This document shows, piece after piece, positions 25,713 to 34,735 of a DNA stretch of 64,000 nucleotides (its first letter is position 1; each line of letters starts with the position of its first letter). Below the pieces are notes generated by a model, which had not been told where the DNA came from, ran no database searches, and saw only the letters and a program-made list of their open reading frames with translations. A program made the position numbers and the translations under genes. This DNA comes from Ezakiella massiliensis (GTDB taxonomy: Bacteria; Bacillota; Clostridia; Tissierellales; Peptoniphilaceae), in NCBI RefSeq assembly GCF_900120165.1, contig NZ_LT635475.1:1178001-1242000 (forward strand), written 5' to 3'.

Positions 25713-26979
25713 GGTTTCCTCCTTTTGGCCAGGTCAGGTCTAAAATGAAATGGGAATCAGATTGGATTTTCATTTTGCCGCCGCAGCTTTCAATTATTTG
25801 GCGGATATTTTTCAGGCCGCCTTTTTCTATTATGGGCCCATGGATAATGATGCCGTCGTTTTTTATCCTTGAGTGGATATTTATGTCGTCCTCATCAAGG
25901 TCAATCCAAATATTTTTGGCCTGACCGTGGCGGATGGCGTTGTTGAGTGATTCGTGGACGATTTTAACCAGCAAGTTTAAATCGCCATCTTCAGCCGGCA
26001 ATTTGCCGTTGACATTTACTGTCACCCCAATATCCTTGGCAGTTGAAATGAGTTTTTTAAATTTATTTATGGACTTTGCTGAATCTGGGTCTTCGCTTTT
26101 TTCATCCAGCATGACCAAGCTTTCCATCCAAAGACTTATGAGCTTGTCCCGGTCCTCCTTGGTCTTTACATCCATGTCCAGATAGCGCTTAAAATATATG
26201 AGCGACTGGCCAATCTTGTCGTGGATTTTAATCTTGGCCTGGAGGATTTCCTTTTGCCGGGTGTACTTGCCAACATTTATTTGGTAGTCTTTTAGGCTGG
26301 CGTTCATCTTTTCTATCTGTTTATTTTTTTCTTGGATTTGCTGATAGAGGGCCCACTCAAGTGTAATATCATAGGCCAAGGTCTCCCTCACATTTTCGTG
26401 AGGGATCACTTTTATCTGCCAAGTCCTTCCCATGGCCTCGATTACAAGGGGGTCTCTTTGCAAAATCTTAGATCCTTCTTTTATATTGTTATTTTTTATG
26501 TCCTTAGCGCAGACCAGGTCGTTTGCCAGCATCTTACCAAAGACGGCGAAGCTAATGTCTTGCATCATCCTGTTGACGAGAAGGGGTGTTCCATCCATCT
26601 TTGAAAAGCAAATCCCGTCTGGCAGGTTGTCCATGCTTTTTTTAACAGAGTTTTTGCCTATGGTCTGTCTATTTATTTTCACAAAACTTATTGCAAAAAT
26701 AAATTCAAGTACAATCAGCAAGATATCGTAGGCGATAAATGCGTAGAGGGACAGGTCGACAAAGGTCTTGGCCAAGTAAAAGTCACCGTTTCCCAGCTCT
26801 GCCAAAACTTGTATGGGAAAAATGCTCAAGATTAAAATAACTACTGTTTGCAAAAAATACTTGGACCGGGCCTTGATAAAGGCCACCTCTACCACAGCCT
26901 TGATGGCAACTACCAAGAGCCCCGTGTTAATTATAAATAAAATCGCCAGTTGGTAGGTGTTTAGGTCTAAGAGAGTCAT
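25702..26979 (-). CDS. Sensor histidine kinase (HisKA_3/NarX-like)
   Basis: A 425-residue membrane kinase: about four N-terminal hydrophobic segments (residues 1-105), a PAS-like region, a coiled coil, a phospho-acceptor H in KIHDKIGQSLI, and an ATPase domain with N-box HESLNNAIRHGQA and a G-box GGLKNIRQIIESCGG. It overlaps the response regulator (downstream) and a second membrane sensor-like gene (upstream) by a few bases, forming a three-gene operon. Confidence 0.85.
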   Translation of the reverse strand: MTLLDLNTYQLAILFIINTGLLVVAIKAVVEVAFIKARSKYFLQTVVILILSIFPIQVLAELGNGDFYLAKTFVDLSLYAFIAYDILLIVLEFIFAISFVKINRQTIGKNSVKKSMDNLPDGICFSKMDGTPLLVNRMMQDISFAVFGKMLANDLVCAKDIKNNNIKEGSKILQRDPLVIEAMGRTWQIKVIPHENVRETLAYDITLEWALYQQIQEKNKQIEKMNASLKDYQINVGKYTRQKEILQAKIKIHDKIGQSLIYFKRYLDMDVKTKEDRDKLISLWMESLVMLDEKSEDPDSAKSINKFKKLISTAKDIGVTVNVNGKLPAEDGDLNLLVKIVHESLNNAIRHGQAKNIWIDLDEDDINIHSRIKNDGIIIHGPIIEKGGLKNIRQIIESCGGKMKIQSDSHFILDLTWPKGGNHDL

Positions 26980-28628
26980 GAGTCCCTCCTTTCCAGGCGA
27001 GCGGACAAATTGATCTCGTCCTTGCCAATGCTTTCGTTAATCCTAATGCCTATTTTTTCATGAGCTTGGCCGTATTCGTCCAAGAATGACTTGGCCCTGG
27101 CGCCAGTAATTTTAATATTGAGCTCAGGGACCTTGATTTTTCTTTTCATACTTACATATACAGAATCGACGCCAGGCATGTAAAACTCTAGGGCGTATTG
27201 GAAAATTTCATAAAAGGCCAATGAGACTCCGGCATTGTACATACCGGCAATATCCCAATCTAAACTGGTCTTTACCTTGCTTAAGGATAAATAATCCAGG
27301 GATTCGCTAAAGGCCAGCTTGAGTTCGTCCAAGTCCAGAAGTTTTTTGTTTTTGGTCAGCAAAAACAAATTGGAATATCTCTTTATATAGGCGTCGATAA
27401 AGCAGGCGTGCTTAAGTTTTATTTCAAAGGCATTCTCGTCCTCGGGCAGGTTCATCAAGATGTTTCTAAGTTGGTCAAACTGAGGCTTGAGCTGCCTTTG
27501 CAAGTGGTCTCTAATCTCCCTTTGCTCTTCGACCTGAACCATATTTTTCTTGAGGGCGTTGTTGGCTTTGAGAATTTCGTTTTCATTTAGGATTTCCTCG
27601 TTCAATTCGATCAAGTGTTTTTTTAGGGCATTAAAATCGCTGAGGTCAACAAACCAAAAGGCCTTGCCTCCTTGGATAGCGGCGCTTTCCATAAGGGTGT
27701 CCTCGTCTATGAAAAGAGGAGTGCCCAGGGCCCAATCAATCATCTGGGGACTTACATCAGGTCCACCCTCAGATGCCAAAATAATTTTTCCGTTTTTATC
27801 TGCCAAGCCGATTTGCAGGGACGAGAGCTTCATAAAACCCTCGTAGCCCCTGTTGGATGGGATAAGACGGGTGAAGACCAAGGACTCGATAAAAAATATA
27901 ATTCCAAGTATATTAAACTCCGCACTCTTAAAGGCGACCTTAAAATGATAAAAGAAAGGCGGCTCGTAAATGTATAAAAAAGTGTAGGCGGCCAGTATTG
28001 CCAAGATTAGAAGAGGCAAAATAATTGGCCAGGGCGACCGCATGTGCTTAGATGCGCGAATAGTAGAATAAATGCAGCCAATGGCCAAAATTAAAATGTA
28101 AATTAAAATTATATAAAAACCCGGCTTGTAAGTCGCAACAGATAAGGGAATATCTGTTGCAAAGACCAGGGAGTGGTAGTCGTTGGTGAGGACCAAGAGA
28201 ACCAAAATTTCTGTCGGTATCCAAAGAAGCTTCCACCATTTGCTAATGGATTCGCGCTCAGACTTGCCCACCAAAAGAGTAGTTTGAAAAACCAAGTGGA
28301 CAATATTGATGGAGAAAAAATAATAGAAATAGCGGATGTAGGCGACGGCGGTTGGATTGTTGTAGAGAATCTCGTACTTCAAAGTCCTGGCGCCTATGTA
28401 GCCAATCAAAAGAGCCGTGATGGCCCTAAAGAGGCGTTTAGATTCGGTCCGAAGGATCCTGGATTCCATATTGGCCTCCCAAAGGAGAATCATGGCCGTA
28501 TACAAACAGAAGACCAGGGCATTTACCGGAAAGCCGACAATATTCAGCTCATCCATGAGGTGGAGGGCACAAGCAATCATAATACAAATAGTCGAAGATG
28601 TATAAGTGATAATTTCCCTGCGATACAT
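26976..28628 (-). CDS. Membrane sensor protein with degenerate kinase-like C-terminus
   Basis: A 550-residue protein. The start is ATG 28628 (MYRREIITYTSS), directly after GGAGG; the longer open frame runs into repeat DNA. About eight N-terminal membrane helices (7TM-sensor-like, residues ~5-240) are followed by a PAS-like segment (IGLADKNGKIILASEGG), a coiled coil, and a C-terminal region aligned in layout with a kinase DHp-ATPase. I see no clear N-box or G-box there. It overlaps the complete kinase by four bases. It probably senses a signal and acts through the partner kinase. Confidence 0.7.
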   Translation of the reverse strand: MYRREIITYTSSTICIMIACALHLMDELNIVGFPVNALVFCLYTAMILLWEANMESRILRTESKRLFRAITALLIGYIGARTLKYEILYNNPTAVAYIRYFYYFFSINIVHLVFQTTLLVGKSERESISKWWKLLWIPTEILVLLVLTNDYHSLVFATDIPLSVATYKPGFYIILIYILILAIGCIYSTIRASKHMRSPWPIILPLLILAILAAYTFLYIYEPPFFYHFKVAFKSAEFNILGIIFFIESLVFTRLIPSNRGYEGFMKLSSLQIGLADKNGKIILASEGGPDVSPQMIDWALGTPLFIDEDTLMESAAIQGGKAFWFVDLSDFNALKKHLIELNEEILNENEILKANNALKKNMVQVEEQREIRDHLQRQLKPQFDQLRNILMNLPEDENAFEIKLKHACFIDAYIKRYSNLFLLTKNKKLLDLDELKLAFSESLDYLSLSKVKTSLDWDIAGMYNAGVSLAFYEIFQYALEFYMPGVDSVYVSMKRKIKVPELNIKITGARAKSFLDEYGQAHEKIGIRINESIGKDEINLSARLERRDS

Positions 28629-28652
28629 GAGAGGCCTCCTTTCAATAAAATA

Positions 28653-28900
28653 CAATTTGCGGTTAAATTCGCGAAAAACGCTTGTTTCGAAATATTTGCA
28701 AACTGCAGCCCTGCCCAAGAGAGCGAGTGATAACGACGCTCGATTGGTATGCAGCGACTCACGCAACCTGTTGTTCAATCGTTCGACCGAAGGGAAAAAC
28801 GATTGAGTACAACAGTCTGAGGAAACGGAGGGCACTCGAGCCCACCTCATTCGCAAAATTTCTGCACTTCGTGTTTTTCATCGAATTTTCCTCGCAAATA
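28653..28900. repeat. Fold-back element with enlarged centre
   Basis: Arms AATTTGCGGTTAAATTCGCG (left) and CATCGAATTTTCCTCGCAAA (right), with AAAAACGCTTGTTTCGAAAT / AAAATTTCTGCACTTCGTG inside. The centre carries an inserted block with CAACCTGTTGTTCAATCG and CGATTGAGTACAACAG, which can pair imperfectly. It lies between the divergent sensor gene and the stalk-domain gene. Confidence 0.65.
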
Positions 28901-28973
28901 ACTCTAGTCTTTAAGGTAATTATATCATATATCACTTTATTATACTAGAAAAATAATAAAAATTTTTATAAAT

Positions 28974-29018
28974 ATCAACCTTTCGGGTGATGTGGAAAAA
29001 CAAATTTGATTTTATAAT
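28974..29018 (+). promoter_or_regulatory. Shared promoter element before stalk-domain gene 1
   Basis: ATCAACC-TTTC-GGGTGAT (28974-28991) lies 21 bases before TATAAT (29013-29018) and covers the -35 position. The same arrangement occurs before the genes at 33059 and 39194. This suggests a common regulator. Confidence 0.6.
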
Positions 29019-29059
29019 ATAAATAGAAAGAAAGACAGAATGATTTTTCCTATGGATAT

Positions 29060-29170
29060 ATTTGTAGCCATGTACCGTCCACATTTTCGTGGACATTCGG
29101 CGAATGTGATTGCCCCTTGTGGGTATGAACATTCGTCGTATAAACCAATAGATTACGAATATTTTTGATA
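29060..29170 (+). repeat. GTAG hairpin plus CATTCGG module in a 5' leader
   Basis: GTCCACATTTTCGTGGAC (29077-29094) is followed by the module CGAATGT..ACATTCG (29101-29135) that encloses GCCCCTTGTGGGT. The module recurs at 14649-14725 and 39049-39118. It lies between the promoter and the start codon at 29206, so it would be part of the mRNA leader. Confidence 0.65.
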
Positions 29171-29205
29171 TATTACAATATAAAAATAAAAAACGAGGTG
29201 ATATT

Positions 29206-29946
29206 ATGAAAGACTTTAAAAAAACGATTTTGCTTTTACTGGCGGCTGTATTCATTTTAACAAGCGCACGGGCAGTCCAAGCCAAGGGCGAAATCAAAAT
29301 CTACTTAAATGACCAAATTATTAAGACCGACCAGGCGCCAATTGTCGTCAACCAAAGGGTCCTAGTCCCCATTCGGGTCATAGCCGAAAACATGGGGGCA
29401 AGTGTAAACTACGAGCCAAGTGAAAAGCTGGTTTCAATTCAAAAAGGCATGATCAGTATTGCCCTTTGCATTGGCGATTCGTCCATCTGGTACTCGGACG
29501 ACGTAAAAGCTGGGCCAATCCAAATCGATGTGCCAGCAACGGCGAAAAACGGGCGGACCTTGGTCCCGCTTAGGGCCATTGTAGAACTCTTTGACATGGA
29601 CGTCAAATGGGACGGCAAAAAGAATGCTGTCTATATAAATGACAAGGCTATCTCATACTTGCAAGATGAGATCAACATAGACAATGCAGGCGAAGAAGTT
29701 TTAAAAGCACTCTTAGACCTAGGACTGGTAACAAAGGACGCCTATGTATCTGAAGTTAGTGAATATGAAATGGACCAATACGACTGCAAGGACGAGGGTT
29801 TCTGGGTCGTCATTAGAAAGGATAATCCAATCGACAAAAATTTGGCGGAACTTCTTGGCCATTACTTTATGAATAAGAAACAAACTGTGCTTATGAAGCT
29901 CGATGTCGCTCACGATAAATTCGTGCCAATATTCGCAGTTAATTAA
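29206..29946 (+). CDS. Secreted copper-amine-oxidase-N (stalk) domain protein 1
   Basis: A 246-residue exported protein: signal peptide ending near VQA-K, then a Cu_amine_oxidN1/stalk domain with IYLNDQIIKTDQAPIVVNQR and RTLVPLRAIVELFDMDVKWD, followed by a ~85-residue unassigned C-terminal part. Such domains are common in exported clostridial proteins and are thought to serve in cell-surface attachment or protein interaction. The leader contains a shared promoter element and hairpin repeats. Confidence 0.8.
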   Translation: MKDFKKTILLLLAAVFILTSARAVQAKGEIKIYLNDQIIKTDQAPIVVNQRVLVPIRVIAENMGASVNYEPSEKLVSIQKGMISIALCIGDSSIWYSDDVKAGPIQIDVPATAKNGRTLVPLRAIVELFDMDVKWDGKKNAVYINDKAISYLQDEINIDNAGEEVLKALLDLGLVTKDAYVSEVSEYEMDQYDCKDEGFWVVIRKDNPIDKNLAELLGHYFMNKKQTVLMKLDVAHDKFVPIFAVN

Positions 29947-30022
29947 AAACCAAAAGACGGACAGTCTTAATTAAAAAACAAAAAAATCAATCAAAAAAAT
30001 ATAAAATTAAAAGGAGGATATT

Positions 30023-31237
30023 ATGGGATTTATTAAAGCATTTACAGGCGGTTTAGGCGGCACTTTTGCTGACCAATGGTTGGACTTTTACGGACCAGGC
30101 GCGCTACAGTCGGGCACACTGGGAATTTTCCCAGCCAAGCCCCAAGGACAAAACGCCGGCCGTGGCGAAAACACCAAGGGCAACAACAATATTATTTCAA
30201 ACGGGTCCAAGATCGTGGTTCCCGAAGGCACAGCCCTTATCACCATGCAAGACGGGATGATTACAGGCATTATCAACGAGCCAGGCGGATTTATTTTCTC
30301 GTCTGACGATCCAAATTCACAAAGCATTTTTGCAGGCGACGGCTTGTCGGCATCCATTATCAAGTCCACCTGGGATAAGATTAAATTTGGCGGCCAAGCA
30401 GGCGCTGAACAATTGGCCTTTTATGTAAACCTCAAGGAAATTCCTAAAAACAGGTTTGGGACCCAAAGCGAAATTTATTGGGACGACGCCTTTTTTGGCA
30501 CCCAAGTCGGCGCAGTCACCAGGGGCACTTACACCCTAAAGATTGTCGACCCACTCCTCTTCGTCAAAAACTTTGTCCCACAAAAATACTTGGTGGCAAA
30601 CGCACCTGCCTTTGACTTTGCAGACATGGACAACGAAGCGGCCGAAGAATTATTTAACGAAGTCGTTTCATCATTATCAGCTGCATTTTCAAACTACACC
30701 AACGATCCATCCAAGGGCAACCGCATGTCCAAGATCCAAGGCGACCAAATCGGTTTTGCAAAATCCTTGTCAGAGGCGGTTGAAGACGGTTACGAATGGA
30801 GGTCCACCAGGGGCCTTGAAATTGCAAAGACAGCCATCCTTGCCATTGAATATGACGAAGACACCAAGGCTCTTATGTCCGATGTTAAAAAAGCGGACGC
30901 ACTTTCAGGCAATCGTGGCAATTCCTTCTTCCAACAAGCAGCAGCCAGGGGTATGCAAGCGGCTGGTGAAAACGGCGGCGGTGCCAATATGGCCTTTATG
31001 GGCATGGGCATGAACGCAGCTGGCAATATGATGGGAGCCACCCAACAAGAGGGCGGACAAAATTCCTATCAGCCAAACTTTGGAGGCGGACAAAATCAAA
31101 ACGCAAATCAAAATGCAAATCAAAACGCAAATCAAGACCCAACTGAAAAATTAATCCAGATGAAAAAACTTTTAGACGCAGGAGTTATTACTCAAGAGGA
31201 ATTTGACAAGGCTAAAAAAGATTTGCTAGGCATATAG
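30023..31237 (+). CDS. SPFH-domain (YdjI-like) protein with SHOCT C-terminus
   Basis: A 404-residue protein. Residues ~1-285 match the 'virion core/SPFH' YdjI type (VVPEGTALITMQDGMI, EQLAFYVNLKEIP). A Gly/Met/Gln-rich linker with NQNA repeats follows, then a SHOCT motif (KLIQMKKLLDAGVITQEEFD) at the very end. SPFH proteins form membrane-associated oligomers linked to envelope stress. RBS AAAAGGAGG is at 30009-30017. It is followed after ten bases by a zinc-ribbon membrane protein, mirroring the ydjG-ydjI association in Bacillus. Confidence 0.83.
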   Translation: MGFIKAFTGGLGGTFADQWLDFYGPGALQSGTLGIFPAKPQGQNAGRGENTKGNNNIISNGSKIVVPEGTALITMQDGMITGIINEPGGFIFSSDDPNSQSIFAGDGLSASIIKSTWDKIKFGGQAGAEQLAFYVNLKEIPKNRFGTQSEIYWDDAFFGTQVGAVTRGTYTLKIVDPLLFVKNFVPQKYLVANAPAFDFADMDNEAAEELFNEVVSSLSAAFSNYTNDPSKGNRMSKIQGDQIGFAKSLSEAVEDGYEWRSTRGLEIAKTAILAIEYDEDTKALMSDVKKADALSGNRGNSFFQQAAARGMQAAGENGGGANMAFMGMGMNAAGNMMGATQQEGGQNSYQPNFGGGQNQNANQNANQNANQDPTEKLIQMKKLLDAGVITQEEFDKAKKDLLGI

Positions 31238-31247
31238 AGGTGATCTT

Positions 31248-32810
31248 ATGGCTACAGATGAAGACATTAAAATCAGAGACATAAATAGCGGTCTCAAAGA
31301 TGGTCAGGTCAAGTGCCCCAAGTGCGGGGCGACCGACATCGAAACCAATACCAAGACCGGCAAGCTCAGATGCAATTTCTGCCGGCACGAATTTGAATTA
31401 GAATTGGCACCCGAGGACGCAGACATCAGCACACTCGAGGGCACAACCATGGGCACAGGCGCGGCCGACATCGACCAATCCTACGAGGACATGGTAACTG
31501 TTAAGTGCGAATCCTGCGGGGCAGAGGTCGTTATCGATACCAAGACCAATACCCAAGCCCGTTGCCACTGGTGCAGGAACACCCTGTCCATCAACAATAT
31601 AATTCCAAACGGGGCAATCCCAGACGTCATCCTGCCCTTTAAGGTCACAAAGGCCGACGCCCAAGATGAAATCGGCAAATTTGTTAAGTCCAGAAGATTT
31701 TTTGCCAGCCCACAATTTTCCAGGGAATTTACCACAGAAAATATTTGCGGCGTCTACCTGCCCTACATGCTGGTCGATGTAAACGCCCACATGAATCTCT
31801 GGGGCGAGGGGCAAATCGAAAGGGCCTCCTACGAAGTTGGCACAGGCGACGACAAACAAACAAAATACGACGCCGACGTCTACGAAGTCGAGAGGGATTT
31901 TGATATTTTAATTGACGACCTGTCAATCGAAGCCAGCTCAGACAAACTCAATTACACGGCCAAGGACAAGACGACCAATATTATAAATGCAATCATGCCT
32001 TTTGATACAGAAAATTGTGTTAAATTTAATGCAGGCTACATGAAGGGCTACACCTCAGAAAAAAGAGACAGCAATATAGATGCCCTTCGCGACACAGTCG
32101 AGGCCCAAAGCTCTGACGTGGCAAGACTTGCAGCCAAGGAAACAATCGAAGAATACGACAGAGGCGTTAGATGGGAAGACGAAACTTATACAGTCAAGGG
32201 CGACTCGTGGAAGGCAGCCTACCTACCAGTATGGCTTTACTCCTACATGGAAACCAAGAAAAATAAAAACCTCCTCCACTATGTCGCAGTAAACGCCAGG
32301 ACCAAGGAAACCATGGGGAGCGTCCCCATCAATTTCAAAAAATTATTCCTCTACTCAGTATTGGTAGAAATATTTGGTGGGATCGCAGCATTTTTTTTGA
32401 GAATGCTGGCAGCCATGCCATTCTTTGACGACACTAAGATTCAAGACAACAAAGAGTTTGCCTGGATTCTCCTCCTATCGGGTATCGTATTTTACTACAT
32501 GATATATCTAAGGTATAGAAACGCAGATGAAAGACACCACTACGAAGACGAGACCAAGCACGAGATTAGTAATTTGCACTGTGAAGATAAATTTATTAAG
32601 AGGCTCACTGGTTTAAGCAAAGAATATATAGAAGGGGAAAACTCTTCAGAGCTCAAGGGCAACCAGCTTGACTTAAGTCAAAATGAACGCATCAAAAAAG
32701 CCAAAGAGAAAGGCGTCTTTGACGAGGCCCTAGAGGGCAAGAAGCGACTAAACAAAGAACTTGATCAGGCTGAGGCCAAGAAAAAGAACAAAAGAGCCAA
32801 GGAAGATTAA
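31248..32810 (+). CDS. Zinc-ribbon membrane protein (YdjG/TFIIB-ribbon-like)
   Basis: A 520-residue protein with two Cys4 ribbons: CPKCG..CNFC (residues ~23-45) and CESCG..CHWC (~85-108). A long soluble region and two membrane helices near residues 365-385 and 405-425 follow, then a charged, Lys-rich coiled tail. The arrangement fits YdjG-type partners of SPFH proteins. The pair is probably an envelope-stress or membrane-scaffold module. RBS AGAGGTGA precedes the ATG; a strong terminator follows at 32882. Confidence 0.75.
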   Translation: MATDEDIKIRDINSGLKDGQVKCPKCGATDIETNTKTGKLRCNFCRHEFELELAPEDADISTLEGTTMGTGAADIDQSYEDMVTVKCESCGAEVVIDTKTNTQARCHWCRNTLSINNIIPNGAIPDVILPFKVTKADAQDEIGKFVKSRRFFASPQFSREFTTENICGVYLPYMLVDVNAHMNLWGEGQIERASYEVGTGDDKQTKYDADVYEVERDFDILIDDLSIEASSDKLNYTAKDKTTNIINAIMPFDTENCVKFNAGYMKGYTSEKRDSNIDALRDTVEAQSSDVARLAAKETIEEYDRGVRWEDETYTVKGDSWKAAYLPVWLYSYMETKKNKNLLHYVAVNARTKETMGSVPINFKKLFLYSVLVEIFGGIAAFFLRMLAAMPFFDDTKIQDNKEFAWILLLSGIVFYYMIYLRYRNADERHHYEDETKHEISNLHCEDKFIKRLTGLSKEYIEGENSSELKGNQLDLSQNERIKKAKEKGVFDEALEGKKRLNKELDQAEAKKKNKRAKED

Positions 32811-32881
32811 GATCAATCCCGGTCTAAAATAAAAGACCATAAATATTTTTTTCATAATCCACCTTCTAGCAAAAAGCTAGG

Positions 32882-32922
32882 AAGCAAAAGCACTCCAAGA
32901 CGTCCGGAGTGCTTTTGCTTTG
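32882..32922 (+). terminator. Strong intrinsic terminator
   Basis: A 15-bp perfect stem, AAGCAAAAGCACTCC / GGAGTGCTTTTGCTT, followed by TGT. Confidence 0.85.
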
Positions 32923-32940
32923 TAAAAATAAATTCAAAAC

Positions 32941-32984
32941 TCACCATTTCGGGTGATGTATTAAAGGGAATTAAATTTTATAAT
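32941..32984 (+). promoter_or_regulatory. Shared promoter element before the lipoprotein at 33059
   Basis: TCACCATTTCGGGTGA (32941-32956) lies 22 bases before TATAAT (32979-32984), followed by ATAAATAGAAG; compare 28974-29018 and 38898-38942. Confidence 0.6.
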
Positions 32985-33058
32985 ATAAATAGAAGGAAAA
33001 GAAAAGAATTTTCCAAGGGATATTTTTGATATACATTATTTAAACAAAGGAGGGCATT

Positions 33059-34600
33059 ATGAAAAACAAAAATAAAATTTTGATTATTATCCTGGTCTTG
33101 GCTTTGCTTTTTGCAACGAGCTGTAAGAAGAAAAAGCCCGGAGAAGATTCAGAGGCCAAGGACAATAAAAAAGAAAGCGTTGCCGAAGATTCAAAAGATG
33201 GCCAAGATGAAGATGATGAAGACTCGGAGGAAGGCAAGTCTGACGAGAAAAAATCTGACAAGAAATCTGCCAAGTCAAAAGCCAAGAAAGATTTGACTTA
33301 TGTTGAGGGTGGCGAAGTTGGTTCTATGTCTTCATACGTCGAGGACAGGGAAGTTTGGACGGACTTTTCTAGCGAGGCCCACAAGGACCTTGCAAAGAGG
33401 GTTCAACTGGGCGTTCACCTGCCGAGGATCCTCTTGGATTCTGCGGATGCGGATGAGGCAAATGCTGAGATCGAAGAGCTGGCAGATAGCCTCGTTGCAA
33501 TTTACCAAGACCACAAGGATGAGGTCGAGGATGCTGAAATTGGTATTTACGCTAGCTTTTCCACTTATCAAGACGAAAATGTACTTAGCATCATGATTAG
33601 GATTTACGATTTTTGGAATTCGGATTCTCCATTCTATAGGGCCTACAATTTTTCCCTGCCAGACGGAGAGCTTATCAATGATAAGGACCTGATGAAGCAT
33701 TTTGGAGTGGATGAGGACGAGATTTTGACCATGGTCGAAGACGCACTCATGGAAGACTGTGAGTTGACGACTGCCCCCTACTACGATGAAGTCGAGGATT
33801 ACGGTTTTATTTATAATCCGACCAATTACGTTGGCAGGATTTTAAATGACCTCTGGGATAATTTTGATTCTTTGGACCATCAAATTTATATTGACCAAGC
33901 TGGCAGGCCACAATTTATTTTCACCCAGTATGAGATTGTAAATACGGTCCCTTGCCCAATGACTTTGGAGCTCAAGGCAAATACCTTTGCCAAGGACCCA
34001 ATCTCCACCGAGTACTTGTGGATGGCAAGAAAGCTTGGCATCGATTCTTACGATGATAGGTACAAGGCCTTTATAATTTATCTGGGCTCCGCCTATAACG
34101 AGCCCAGTTTGGAAGAGGTTTTGAAAAAACTTCAACCTTGGTCAGCCATCTTTATGGATTACTCTGACCCGCCCATGCTAATATCCATGTATACTGACGA
34201 TGGCCAAATACCTTTTATTAATGGTCAAGAATGTTATTTGATAGTTCCAAAGTACAGGAACGCATCTGTTTCATTAAAAGAATTGGAAATCGTTGACGAC
34301 GGAGCAAGGGCAAAATTGGAAGAGGTGGAAAATTTTTATATGGATGAAACTGCTTGTGCAGGACCAACCTTTATCTGCCAAAATATGAGCGAGATCGCTC
34401 CGAATGCAAAGATTACTATCAGGTACAGGGACGATGTCTTGGAATTTTCGCCGAGCATTAGCCAAAAAGACGGCAGTCTGGTTTTGCCGGACGAAGTTAT
34501 AGATGCGGAAGATCTCTTGGATTGGGATAGCCTGATCTATGAGTATGGTTATTCGGAAACTATGTATAAAATAATTGACTCGCTCATACCCAAGGATTAG
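33059..34600 (+). CDS. Large hypothetical lipoprotein
   Basis: A 513-residue predicted lipoprotein (lipobox ATSC) with a highly charged Asp/Glu/Lys linker (residues ~25-80) before a globular part. The segment YNFSLPDGELINDKDLMKHF followed by DEILTMVEDAL recalls the DUF3298/RsiV-type pattern in which a 'function...dkdLF' helix follows a strand. This is only a suggestion. RBS AAAGGAGGG is upstream. It shares a promoter element with the two stalk-domain genes. Confidence 0.65.
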   Translation: MKNKNKILIIILVLALLFATSCKKKKPGEDSEAKDNKKESVAEDSKDGQDEDDEDSEEGKSDEKKSDKKSAKSKAKKDLTYVEGGEVGSMSSYVEDREVWTDFSSEAHKDLAKRVQLGVHLPRILLDSADADEANAEIEELADSLVAIYQDHKDEVEDAEIGIYASFSTYQDENVLSIMIRIYDFWNSDSPFYRAYNFSLPDGELINDKDLMKHFGVDEDEILTMVEDALMEDCELTTAPYYDEVEDYGFIYNPTNYVGRILNDLWDNFDSLDHQIYIDQAGRPQFIFTQYEIVNTVPCPMTLELKANTFAKDPISTEYLWMARKLGIDSYDDRYKAFIIYLGSAYNEPSLEEVLKKLQPWSAIFMDYSDPPMLISMYTDDGQIPFINGQECYLIVPKYRNASVSLKELEIVDDGARAKLEEVENFYMDETACAGPTFICQNMSEIAPNAKITIRYRDDVLEFSPSISQKDGSLVLPDEVIDAEDLLDWDSLIYEYGYSETMYKIIDSLIPKD

Positions 34601-34626
34601 AGATAATTAAAAAAAGGGGAGAGCTT

Positions 34627-34704
34627 ATGGCCACGGAAAAGACAAAAATAAATAAAAAAAATCATCATGAATTGCTTACAATAGGATTATGGTTAAGCAA
34701 GTAA
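34627..34704 (+). CDS. Possible 25-residue small protein
   Basis: ATG at 34627 is preceded by AAAAGGGGAGAGC, a good RBS, and encodes MATEKTKINKKNHHELLTIG plus five further residues before TAA. No signal or known motif is visible. It might be a short leader peptide for the downstream lipoprotein; the conservation needed to believe it cannot be judged from one sequence. Confidence 0.3.
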   Translation: MATEKTKINKKNHHELLTIGLWLSK

Positions 34705-34735
34705 ATTTAAAATACAAAAACAGGAGGATAAAAAA

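Noticed and set aside
29946..30022. Weak hairpin AAGAC..GTCTT after stalk-domain gene 1
   Set aside because: Only five base pairs and a broken T-tract; too weak to call a terminator.
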